The notes below the pieces were generated by a model. It had not been told where the DNA came from. It did no database searches and saw only the letters and a list, made by a program, of their open reading frames with translations. Made by a program: the position numbers and the translations under genes. From Acanthamoeba sp. SK_2022b (Eukaryota; Discosea; Longamoebia; Acanthamoebidae): a stretch of DNA of 55,787 nt. Below are positions 14,671 to 25,037 of this stretch, in pieces. How positions within the stretch are numbered: the first letter of the stretch is position 1; the number at the start of each line of letters is the position of its first letter. Location: contig JANDJZ010000412.1 of assembly GCA_027943245.1 (NCBI GenBank), positions 1 through 55,787 on the forward strand, given 5' to 3'.

Positions 14671-17600
14671 TTAGGTGGCCGATGCTACAGGAGCGGGTAT
14701 GCGCCCCCTTGCTGCTAGGTCTTGGGCTGTCTGGCCAGTACCAGACCTGTCCAAGGGCATCACCGTCGAGTTTTGGGCCAGCCGATTGGCAGTGACTGCC
14801 TCCAATACCTGGGCCAATGCCCTGAGCTTGATAGGCTGAACAAAAGAGAGCTGTGAGCGGGACAGCGCGCTAACAAGGAAAGACAGGTGGAGATGAACGG
14901 TGGGCGCGCGTGCACCTTTTCGAGGTAGTTGTCGATCCCCGCAACGGCGCACGCCGTGCGGGTGTCGTACTGCAGGTCCGCCGTGCAGGCTATGATGTAA
15001 GGCGCCCTCTCCCGCAACCTTTGCTTAATGACGTTGCTTGCCGTGATGCCGTCCATCTCCGGCATGTGCAAGTCCTGCAAGGCCGCACACCAACGCGATT
15101 TTAGGTTAGAAGAACGGACCGCAACAGATGGGTGATTGAAGGCCCCGAGGACATCGTGCCATTAAAACGGCATCAAACGGTTGTTGCGCGGCCTGCGTGA
15201 CTGCGCACTCGACAGCCTGGATACCGTTGGTCACGGACTCGACGTTGTAGAAGCCCAGGCGGCTCAGGAGCTTGAAGGCCACTTTCTGGTTAACCTGGTT
15301 GTCCTCGGCCAGGAGCAGGCGCAGCGGCGACGTCGTCGGCGTCGCGCCCAGAGTCTGCGGCCGGTACAGTGATGCCGAGATCGAGTCGTCGCCCGCAAGG
15401 TTCTCTCGATGGTGGAGATAAGGCGACGGGAGCGGAGACCCCGGCCTTAAGCGGTCTGGAAGAGAACAAAACTGCGTGGTGTAGACTCGCCGCCGATACC
15501 GGACGAGGCTGGCGGCAGGGTGGGCGGGTTGTTGGAGCGGGGAGGAAGGGGCGGAAGAAGCGGGTGACGGATAGGAAGAAGCTGATGGCGAAGACGAAGG
15601 TAAGAAGAGCTCATTGGAGTCGGTGAGACTGTCATCGGACTCAGGCAGGCTGTCGTTGTCAGCGAGCTCGCTCATCTGCTCCACTTTGACGCGTATGTTG
15701 AAGCCAAACGTGGAGCCCTTGCCCTCCTGGCTCTGCACCCACATCGAGCCTCCCATCATCTCGCACAGTCGCATCGATATCGCCAGGCCCAGCCCAGTGC
15801 CCTCGTACTTCCTGCGCGCCATCAAGGACTTTCCATCAGCCTCGCGGTGAGGTGTTTGGGATTGGGCCACGTACCGCGTGAATCCAGAGTCGACCTGAGA
15901 GAATGGGTGGAACAACCGGTCCAGCTTCTCGGTCGGGATGCCGATGCCCGTGTCAGTGACTTCGAACCGAATATCGGCCATCTGGCACGGAACCGCGTGT
16001 TGTGCCCATGAGCCGATGAGAAACGACAAGCGCGCAAGAGTGAAGGAGAACAAGGAATTGTGGGAATACCGTCTCTTGGGTGGCAGGATTTATCGACACG
16101 GATTGAAGACTGGCGCAGAGGGTGACGCTACCCTGCTGGGTGAACTTGAGGGCATTGGACAACAGGTTGATCAGCACCTGCCGGAGGTGCTGCTTGTCGC
16201 CGACAACTTCGCCCGGTACCCTGGAGTTGGCCCCGCCCGAATCAATTGAGCGTTCAAGAAGACCAAGGCCGTCGTCCCGTACCGAGAATCAATCAGTGTA
16301 GACAGAGTGACACAACTAGTCTTGCCGGCTGCATAGGTGGACATGAGCTTCATTGTGTTTCCGATGCAAGAGCGCACATCGAATGCCTCGTCCTGCCACG
16401 AAGAGAGTGTTAGAAGCAGACGGGTCGAGGAGACCACAGGGGAGCTCACGTTGACTTCGGTCTGGCCGGCCTCGATCTTGGAGAAGTTGAGGATGTTGTT
16501 GAGTAGCGACAGCAGAGCCTTGGCCGACGACGAGATGATCTGCACGCACTCGCGCTGCTCGCTCGACATGTGTGACTCCTTGAGGACTTTAGTCATGCCG
16601 CAGATGGCGTTCATCGGCGTCCTGTCGTAGGACATCGATACGTTGGTCGCCATCGAGAGGGGCTCAACCACATTGAAGTGTGCACTAGCGTACCGAATCT
16701 CGTGGGATACGACGGCAAGGAACTGGGACTTGGCCTTGGAGGCGGCTTCTGCAGCGGCTTTGGCTTGGGCAAGTGCAATGTTCATGTTCGTAAGCTTGCG
16801 GCCACGCTCGGCCGCCCTCAGCAGGTGGGCGTGCGCCAGCCCGACCTCAACTGTAGATTCATCGCATTAGAATTGGGGAGGAAGGCAGGCACAAAGATAT
16901 GCTCACCTTGTGCGCTGATCTCCTCCAGCTGCTCCACGTCTTCGGAGGTCCACCAGGACGAGTAGTTGTCGTGGAGCGGTGAGACAGAAGTGCGCTTGAC
17001 CTGCAGCACGATCGCGGCACTAGAGGTGGCGTGGTAGGGCAATGCGATACACATAACCCAGGCCACCTCTCGCTCGCGAAAGTAGCTGAGCAGCTCTTCG
17101 GCCACTTCATCTGGTCGCGCATTCGGAAGTGAGTCACTTGGCCGCCCGAACTGATGATTGAGAGACGCCTTACCAGTCTGATGGCCGTCGTCTCGACGGG
17201 TAAGTGCTAGCCCTTTCGTGAGGTCAAGGACCACCGCTCGGCGCTGACACAGAAAACTGAACACTCAGCCGCCCGTCAGATGGGAGCTCGCATAGGAGTT
17301 AAAAGAATGTCGAGGGTCGGCGTACTCAGGTAGGAGGTGCAACGGCGGAGCGTGTCGCTGCATCTTCTGATCCAGCCAGTCATTGCGCTGCCTGATCGGT
17401 TCGTCGTAGTGGACACCGTCTTCGTCTGGCAACTGGGCCGTGCTTTCGTCACCCCTCTGATCCTTGGCGTGCTCGCTGAGAACAAAGTAGTGGTGGTCGC
17501 TCTGAGGCTCGGCAGCCTGGTCTGTCTCCCAGGTCGCGCTCTGGCACTGGCTGTCTTCCTCGGGGACGAACTCATCTGGAGGGCTGTGAGGCTCGTTGGC

Positions 17601-18824
17601 CTTGTGCTGGTAGAGGGTGCACTCATCGGCGTTAAACAGCGTAGCACAATGCTCCGCGGTCAATCGACAGATGGCGCCGAGCTGCAAGTTCTTGCGGATG
17701 TCGCGGGTGACCCGGATGGTCACCACCGATCTCTCTAGGCGCGACTGCAGCTTGCCTTGGGCGGCCTTGCGCTCGGTAATCTCTCGCTCCAGTTGGATGG
17801 GCGATGGGATCTGCAGGGCCAGCGGGATGAGCCTGTACACGGCGATTGCCGTGGCGTAGCTCACGGCTGCGGTGACGATCTTCATCGCCGTCATGAGCCA
17901 CTCCGACTGGTGGTCCCGGTCAACAACCCGCCGAGTTAGGAACACACGCTCGGCAATGTCAGATAGAGAGAGCAACAGGTACGTATGCCCAGTGGCGGAG
18001 AGAGCTGATGGCGTGTGTAAGACCACAGCAAACTATGAAGGCGCCAAACATCAATACAATCCACACGTGCGGGCCAATGTCCTGCCCAGGTGACTTCCAT
18101 GAGTAGGCAAGGATACACCGCACACAGCAATACCGCGGAAGCCGACCTCGATTCTAGGAGATTGGTGGTGACACGTACGGGACGCAGGAGAACGAACGCG
18201 AACATGGCGCCCGGGATAAAGAAGTACGACAGGGCGATCAGTGCATCCGAAAAGGACAAAACGAACATGAGAGCCTTCTCAGTGGGAGATTCTGGCCGGG
18301 CAAATTATGTGACGTCATCGCATGCACATATCGACACCGTTGTACATTAGTGGCTGGATAGACAGATGCTGCATCTGACAGAGGGAAGCGCACTGGTCTC
18401 CGCGCTGATGACGAGGCCGAAGAAGACGAACATGCAGGCCACCACTGCCGCACTGAGCAAGTAACACATGCGCGCCCTGGGTGATTGGAGAGTCCGGTCA
18501 GCCCGATCTCCGCGGCGGTGTTGAAAACAACTCATACGTCGTTTTTGTCCCTGAGATAAAGCGCCAGATACTCGTGGGACTAAGAAATAGATGATAAAAG
18601 AAAGGGACGCACCGGGGCAGGCAGCGAAGCACAGAGGGTGTGACGGTGAGAGCGGTACCGCCCTGACTATCGTCTTCGGTCGCGGATTTCGGATGCTCCG
18701 CTGCACTCGAGTCAGACTGACCGTCATAAATGTAAAGAGGCTGTAGTTCCAGATCGTCTTTATCGGCGTGATGATCCTCTGCCTCTGCCCAGTCCTCTGC
18801 CAGCAGGGACTCACGGCCGGCCAT
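14671..18824 (-). CDS. ethylene-receptor-like hybrid histidine kinase (hybrid kinase 2)
   Basis: Architecture as in plant ETR1: membrane sensor, GAF, HisKA, HATPase_c, receiver. The start at 18824 gives [19 protein letters not shown]; an extra hydrophobic helix ([17 protein letters not shown]) precedes the sensor. Helix 1 reads [14 protein letters not shown], helix 2 [20 protein letters not shown], helix 3 [20 protein letters not shown]. Aligned to ETR1 these keep Asp25, Tyr32, Ile35, Pro36, Ile62, Cys65 and His69, the residues tied to copper and ethylene binding. The kinase core has [10 protein letters not shown] joined to [26 protein letters not shown] and GTGLGL; the receiver has [19 protein letters not shown] and EKPIKL. 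Splicing of the sensor exons was worked out by hand and is in frame. The receiver appears to need a GC-AG intron (15075-15159). Location is inferred as membrane, possibly ER as in plants. Confidence 0.9.
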
Positions 18825-19265
18825 GCTGCTTTGCTATGCTCGGTGTGTGCGGTATGCGGTTTTGGTCCGCTGTGGCGCATGGCCGTGGTCGTCCGTGGCC
18901 GCACAATCAACTTGCCCGACACACCAGATCGCGATGGCTAAGTCCAATCACACCGCTAGATCCCCGAAGAAGTAACCTAGGTAATTTAGCTAATTCGTTC
19001 GTCACTAAGTAGAGCTGTTTTTGGCCGCAAAGCGAAGTTGTGGAAGAGGAGGGGCCGACTGTGGAATGGTGCGAAGGAGGGAAGCACACGGCCATGCAGC
19101 GGCTGGCGAGGGCCCTCAACGGCAAGGCCGTAAGAGGGTCTTGCGGAGTCGAACGGGTCTACCCGATCGTTGATGCGTCCGTCCTCTCCTGCCTTGTCCT
19201 CGCCGGCTTGTCGAGAACCCGGTCCCCGCGGCCCCTGGGAGCGGGACATAAGCAGGAGTCGTTGC
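18825..19265. other. intergenic region upstream of hybrid kinase 2
   Basis: A 441-base gap between the SLC4-family stop and the kinase 2 start. It should hold the kinase promoter and the transporter 3' end. An open minus-strand frame (18986-19459) runs through it but is the wrong frame of the transporter's last exon. No specific signal was recognised. Confidence 0.4.
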
Positions 19266-21889
19266 TTATCTGCCGGTGTCATCCTCATCGAAGTGGCGTG
19301 CATCCTTCTGGACTTCCACGACGGCCTCCTCGTCGCCGGAGGCAAATATTGCAGAGGAAGAAGAGGATATACGGATGATCTCCTCTTCTTTGTTCCTTTC
19401 ATTCTCCCCACTGTCATCCGAGGAGCTGGAATCATCGCCGCCGATAGAAGCAAGTTCAACGTCGCCGTCTTGATCCTCGGCGTCTCGATCCCCTTCGTCC
19501 GGGTTTAGGTCGTCCGGTTCCTGTCATACCACACGAGTTAGACCTTCAGCCCTGAACCGGAGGTTGTCGACGTACATCGAGCGCCCTATTCTTTTCGTCG
19601 ACGACAAACGGATCCATGGCATCCAGACGTTCCTGTAGAAACCGTAAGAACCACTTCGTCACTCACATGGTGGCGTGTTGCGGGTGCGCACGTGTGAGAA
19701 GCCGGGAATGCGAGGGAGGAGCCACTTGCGGATGGGCACGGCCAGCGTGATGAAGACAGGGAAGGCGATGGCCGCAGGAGTGTCGCTGACCGTAATGCCC
19801 ACGACGCCGCCGAGGAAGAGGAGCTGAAGCAACGTGAAGGCCACGATCACCCGTAGCGGCACGGAATAAAGGTAGGGCTCCTTTACCACCTTCTCTCTCT
19901 TCTGGGGGTCGGCTACGAGCAGGAGGATACGATCGAAGAACTGGTTGTTGCGGAATGACGCGAAGCCCATGTACAAGAACAGGCCCATCAATACACCCCT
20001 GCCATGGCAGCACAAACGTCATACAAGTGAGAAAGCAAAGTAGATGGGGACCAACTGCTGAATCGAGCGCCGCGAGACAAACCTGGGGATCCGTCCGACG
20101 GTTTCAAGCAGATAGGGCGCCAGCACGATCCCAATCAGTGCGCTCTGCATCAGAGGTGACACCCTGTGCGTTTGCCGGAAGATTACGGGTCAGGCTTGCG
20201 ACGGTTGGTTTCAACCGAAAGGCCTGGGGAGGGTTCACCTGTTTTCGTAGACGTTTGTCCACACTTCCTTCTTTTTCGTGATGAGGACGTCTCCCTTCTT
20301 ACGCTCCTCGTAGGTTTCCTTAATGGTGGCCAGAGAGTAGACGTGAAGCGGCGCCTGTGGGATAAGGCCATTGGCGAACGGCAAGCCCAGCAGCGAGCAC
20401 ATAATCACTACACGTTCATCGATCGGCGTTCATTTTAGCGAGTGCTGGCCGTTCACGAGGCGCAGCTGTTGTGTTATAGCACACTAAGCGGTAAAAAGCA
20501 GATCGGTACCTGTGATGCCTACGACAAAAAAGTCCCAGTGATACGCAGGAGGCTTCTTCAGGTGGAACTCGCGCTTCTGCGAAAGGAGTGACGAAACGTT
20601 GTGGTCGAAGAAGAAGAGAATGGTGAGGATAATGGCTGGCCCCAGTGCCACGAAGATGCCCTTCGGCGACAGCTCCCAGAAGTGAATCAGCCTGCAAGCA
20701 CGAGTAGCTCTTCGGTTAGCTAGACCGCCACATCCAACGGACTACACCACAACCAGAGCTGCTTACCATCCTCGGCCAGTCGTGGTCTGGAACTGGTGGG
20801 GCACGTCGAGGCGCGGCATGTTAGACTCCTCGAGCTTGCCCGCGTAGCTCATGCCCGCGAACAGGATGATGGCGATGGCCATCGCGTAGTCAGCGATGAA
20901 CTGTCTTATCGGCTTTACGAGGATCGACCATTGCTTCACCCCGTCAAGCGTCATCGCTGTAGTGGGAGAGAAGGCCAGAGTGAGGACCATCATGAGAATC
21001 GCTACGATGTCAATGCTTACCAACATAGAAGGTGCCGAGGCCAACGAGAAGTGAGGCGAAGGCCGCCTCGGCCGAGTAGTTGTTGAAGTAGTCGACGAAT
21101 CCGGTTACGGCGTCCTTAATATAGATAATGGCGATTAGGACACCAAAGGTCTCGCAGGAGAGCAGCGTGACGAGCTTCAGCAGCCTGCACGTGTTGGCCA
21201 AGGCCAGCGCCCAGTGCAGCAGCGCGGACCAAATGCCTGATGTGGTGTTGTGGCTCGGTGAGTGGTTGAGAGGAATCGAGAGGAAGAATGAGAACGAAGG
21301 CATTGCACACCGATCCAAGAGTAGAACTGGAGGAAGTCTACATTGAGGTCCTTGGCGATAGAGTAGATGGTGCGGGTGAAGATCACAACAGGCCCGGTCA
21401 CGCCGAGGATCACCAAAGGTTGGCCACCCACCAAGGCGAAGAGGACTCCACAGAGCGCGGTGGAAAACAGCGTCTCCACCACTCCCATTTGGCCGTCCGT
21501 GTCGTCCTGCATGGTTTGTCCTGTGCCACCGTAGAGTTACCTCTGTCCCAAGGAAAAAGTAAAGAACGATGAGGAACGGGGATAGGGAGGGAACCGAAGG
21601 TGACTGCGGGAGCGGCTGAGGAAAAGAACATGAAGACGACGGAGGCCAGCACGCGGACGTGGAGACCGTCGAGCCAGTCCCGGGGCCACAGCGGCACTCT
21701 CTTCTTCAGGTCGCTCACCATTCCACGACCGAGCCACAACCCGCCCCTCGGCCAGCTGCATCTCGTTTGCTGCATCTTGCCCTCCCCTTGAGGGAAGCCC
21801 CGTACTGGCGCCTGGAGGCCCTCCTCTGCTGCATCGTGCTCCTTCATGGCGTGTTGGTTTGTTGGCCCAATTCGGAGTTGTGGGCCCAT
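19266..21889 (-). CDS. SLC4 / Bor1-like anion (bicarbonate or borate) transporter
   Basis: Multi-pass anion transporter of the HCO3 transporter family. The first transmembrane block follows SDLKKRVPLWPRDWLDGL and ASVVFMFFSSAAPAVTFG, where the conserved SLC4 core starts. Family blocks follow: LFALVGGQPLVILGVTGPVV, FTRTIYSIAKDLNVDFLQFY, SCETFGVLIAIIYI, MPRLDVPHQFQTTTGRGW, ILTILFFFDHNVSSLL, GLPFANGLIPQAPLH, MGFASFRNNQFFDR and IAFPVFITLAVPIRKWLLP. The protein ends in a strongly acidic Asp/Glu/Ser tail (last codon 19266-19268). The cytoplasmic N-terminus is very short, which fits fungal/plant Bor1 better than animal bicarbonate transporters. The start could instead be an in-frame ATG 14 codons downstream. 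It lies only 77 bases from CIAO2B on the same strand. Confidence 0.88.
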
Positions 21890-21966
21890 TAATGTTTTCT
21901 TTTTTTTTTGTTTTTTTATCTACAGCACGTGTGCCAGCTTGCACGAACTTCTGCTCTTCTGCCCGA

Positions 21967-22617
21967 TCAGTCCGTTTCGGCAATGCAGGTGTTCACCACA
22001 TCCACGAGGTGAGCGTTCTCCAGCGCTGCCGCCACTCGTTCCTTGTCGTTCAGCTGCTTGTTGACTGCAGACGACGGGTCACAGTGTGAGCGAGCAGATA
22101 CGCATGTGAATGTGGGTGGTCCCCTACTTACCGGCGTCTTCAGAGGCGTGAGACCCAGGCGCAACCCGAATGTCCACCTGCGCAGGCAAACAAGAGAGCA
22201 AGCATTCAGTTTTGATCCTAAAGCTTGAACTCATCATTCAGAAGGACACAAGGCTTGTGAGAGGCAGGGAACCTTGAAGCGCGAAGGAAGGGAGCGGAGA
22301 AGTTTGACCCTGATGCAGAGGCCGATGAGGGTGGCCATGGAGCAGTGCGGGATGGTAGGGGTGAAGCTGATGTTGACTTGATTGTTGCTGTTATCCACCT
22401 GGATGAGATCGTGCTGAGTGACGTTTAGCTGCTCCAGTGTGAGTGGATGTTCAGGATCGTTGATGCGTCGGATGAGATCGAAAATTTCCAACGCATCGAT
22501 TTCCTCCGCAGTTCCTTCATCCTCATCTCCTTCTGTGTAAGATCTTTGGTGCAGGTCACGCTGCACCTCCTTTACTGCGTATACCGTTGGATTGGGGTTG
22601 ATGAGCTCGCTCTCCAT
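21967..22617 (-). CDS. CIAO2B: cytosolic iron-sulfur assembly component 2B (MIP18/FAM96B)
   Basis: CIAO2B works with CIAO1 and MMS19 to deliver iron-sulfur clusters to cytosolic and nuclear apoproteins such as polymerases and helicases. Three exons: the first encodes [20 protein letters not shown], the family signature [16 protein letters not shown] with the conserved cysteine, and [12 protein letters not shown]; the second [15 protein letters not shown]; the third [20 protein letters not shown] ending IAETD then TGA. Exon joins are in frame. The ATG at 22617 was chosen because the frame upstream of it has no ATG. Length and motifs match human CIAO2B closely, and CIAO2A less well because of the acidic stretch before EIFDLI. 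Gaps to both same-strand neighbours are under 90 bases. Confidence 0.94.
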
Positions 22618-22705
22618 CTCTTTGTTTTGTGTCAATTTCTGTGATAAAAAACCTTTCCATTTCTTCCGTGTTTTTTCTGTTGTTCTGACAAACAGTCCAG
22701 AGGGC

Positions 22706-24935
22706 TACCGAACGCCGCGCACACGCCACACCAGAAGGGCGGCGAGCAGAAGGTATGCGATGGCAATCGCATACACCACTACATAGCTCATTCTTTTGCC
22801 GTCCGTAAGATGTCTGCACGAAGACAAGAGATTAGCATTTGCAGGTAACAACACATGGCGATGAAAGCGCGAAGAAGAAAACATACTCCTTCAAGTAGTC
22901 GAGAAGGAAGCCGTTGACGGAAGTGGCCAGGATCTGCGCAAGATTGGTGTTGTTGCTCATCATGCCCATGTCCTTGGCATTGCTGACGTCCTCATTCCGC
23001 TCGTTCTTCGACAAGACTCGCGAGTTGAGCGCCATCTGCGCCGACGTGGCGAGTCCTGTTCCGCAGCCAACAACAAAACCTGCGTGGATGGCAGGTAGGC
23101 GTGAGTCGCAAAGTGCCCACGTCGTGTGTTGTGTGTTATGTGTCGTGTACCTCCGACAAGCGTGACCTCGTAGATGGTCGAAGAGATGATCACACCGGCG
23201 CCGACAGCGACCAGCAATGCACCGAGGGTGTCTGTGGCTCGGTAGCCAAACCACCCGTCAATCAGCTTGCCCGAGAGCAGACTGAAGAGGAGCGTCCCCA
23301 CGACGTTGAACCCCGTGTACACGGACGTCGCTGTGCAGGTGCGCCTGTAAGGTTAGTCCTGGAGCGCATGTGCAACGCGGTCCTTCCCAAAGACATAGAA
23401 TCATGGTCGGTACCTGATTCAGCGTTGCTTATCGTGATGACGCCAAAGATGTGGTAGGGTTGCGTGAAGGCATCCTACACGAATTAACGCACAGATGCAC
23501 AGTTAAGATTCAGGCCGCAGCTTGCTGAGGGTTTCTAATATGTGCTAATGCAGCCACACGTACGGCATAGTAGTACTGCATGAAGCTGGAGAGCGTGTAG
23601 GTCCCGGTCCAGAAGAAACCAGTAGAGAGCCACGCCCACATGAAGTCGCGCATGAAGAAAGGGGTGAAGTAGCTGTAACAATAGCTGCCTACGCCAAGCA
23701 GTACGGTCTTGACGACTCGCCCGAGCGTCCATCGCCGCCCGCCTTTGCCCTGCTTGCCATTGATGCAAGTGTTCTCCTCCGCTTGATGTCGTTGGGCGTC
23801 GTGTTTGTTACGGCTGATGGTGGAGTCGGGCGAGAAGGCGATCAGAACTGCGACGCCGACCATCACGACGCCCACGATCACGAACGAGCACACTTCGTAG
23901 TTGGTTCTGCATAGTATACGAGCAAGTGTAAGCCCGGTGAGACCCAAGAGAAAAAGAGCGAACGGGAGGAACGGACGCCGTCAGCAGAAAGCCCATCGAC
24001 ACGCCTCCCGTGAAGCCACCCAATGAGTAACAGAGCATGGCCCACCCTACAGTGCAGATCCCAGACAAGAGAGCCGTTAGCCGTGCGTGCGTGAAGCGAT
24101 TGACAATCCAAGGGTGCCCGAACCCGACGCCATGCCTCGCTGGTGCAGAGGCACATTGTCCGGCATGAGTGAAAAGTAGGCCGGCAGACCCACGTTGGCT
24201 CCTGCGTAACGAGAAGAGCGTTAGGGAGAGGGTCGATGAGACGAAGAAGTGAGAGGACACAGTACCAACGCCAAGCAGGAGGTACGAGGCCATGAGGTCA
24301 GGCAGTCCCGTGGTGTGCGGCAGCCACAGCAGGCCGCCACAAGCTAGAACCGCACTCAACAAAATGTAGGGCTTGCGCTTGCCCTGTAGTGAAACCACGT
24401 CGGCACGCCGTGAGTGAAGCAAAATATCCCATCCCACAGCCCAGTGCAACCCAAAGAATGGCAGCAAGCGCCCACGAAGGTGTCAGCATACGAAGGGACC
24501 GCGAGTGTGATCCGACAACATGCCCACGAATGGCACGAGGAGTGTGTTGGCGCCGGCAGCAGACGACAGCAGTATACCCATCACGCTGTAAAGGCACCAT
24601 TATGATGATGTTTTATTATTTTAAATAAATCAAAAAAGTGGAAAATATAAAAGTTACCTGCCCTTGTCGGAGGCGGAGATGCTGGCCGCCTTGGCGGGAA
24701 CGATGATGGCATAGACAGAGGTGAAGAAGAAGAGAAGACTGAACCAGTAGCTCCCAATGGCAATGAGGTGAAATTGAGAGAGTGAAGGTTGTGACGCATT
24801 CGGAAATGCACCATCTTTGCTCTCTCCTCTATCTTCATTCACCAGAAGAACTCTGTGTTCCTCTTGTCCACTTTGTACCGCTTCTGCACTGGTGGAGATC
24901 CAACCGCTTCGGTTGTGTCCCTGTCCGTGGCTCAT
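22706..24935 (-). CDS. major facilitator superfamily transporter, substrate unknown
   Basis: About twelve membrane segments. The start ATG at 24935 gives MSHGQGHNRSGWIST, a hydrophilic N-terminus, then helix 1 (IGSYWFSLLFFFTSVYAI). The MFS loop 2-3 signature appears as GMLSDHTRGPF joined across an intron to GKRKPYILL. Loop 4-5 carries MPDNVPLHQRGMASG, common in bacterial-type MFS proteins. Later helices include VVMVGVAVLIAF, GSYCYSYFTPFFMRDFMWAW, FNVVGTLLFSLLSGKLID and LVAVGAGVIISSTIYEV. The final exon ends VWRVRGVR then TAG. The central loop (about 23710-23830) is charged and Lys/Arg/Gln-rich. The subfamily and cargo cannot be told from these motifs. The 5' end faces the splicing-factor gene across about 100 bases. 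Confidence 0.85.
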
Positions 24936-25037
24936 CGATCCCCACAGCGCTCTTTGTCTACAACACAAACGTTTCCCTCTTTTTTCACGTTGAGTATTTT
25001 CTTCAAAGCTTGGCGCACAGCGCATTCTCTGTGCAGA
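24936..25037. promoter_or_regulatory. short divergent promoter region MFS transporter / RBM5-like gene
   Basis: Only 102 bases separate two divergent start codons, so both promoters must overlap here or extend into the 5' exons. The stretch is pyrimidine-rich (CTCTTTTTTCACG). No TATA box was recognised; role inferred from position. Confidence 0.4.

Noticed and set aside
14281..14718. 145-codon forward frame between the two kinases.
   Set aside because: Overlaps the 3' coding end of kinase 2 on the other strand, has no recognisable domain and no intron support.
18986..19459. 157-codon minus-strand frame at the end of the SLC4-like gene.
   Set aside because: It is the alternative frame of the acidic last exon; the acidic frame joins in phase from the previous exon and ends properly at 19266.
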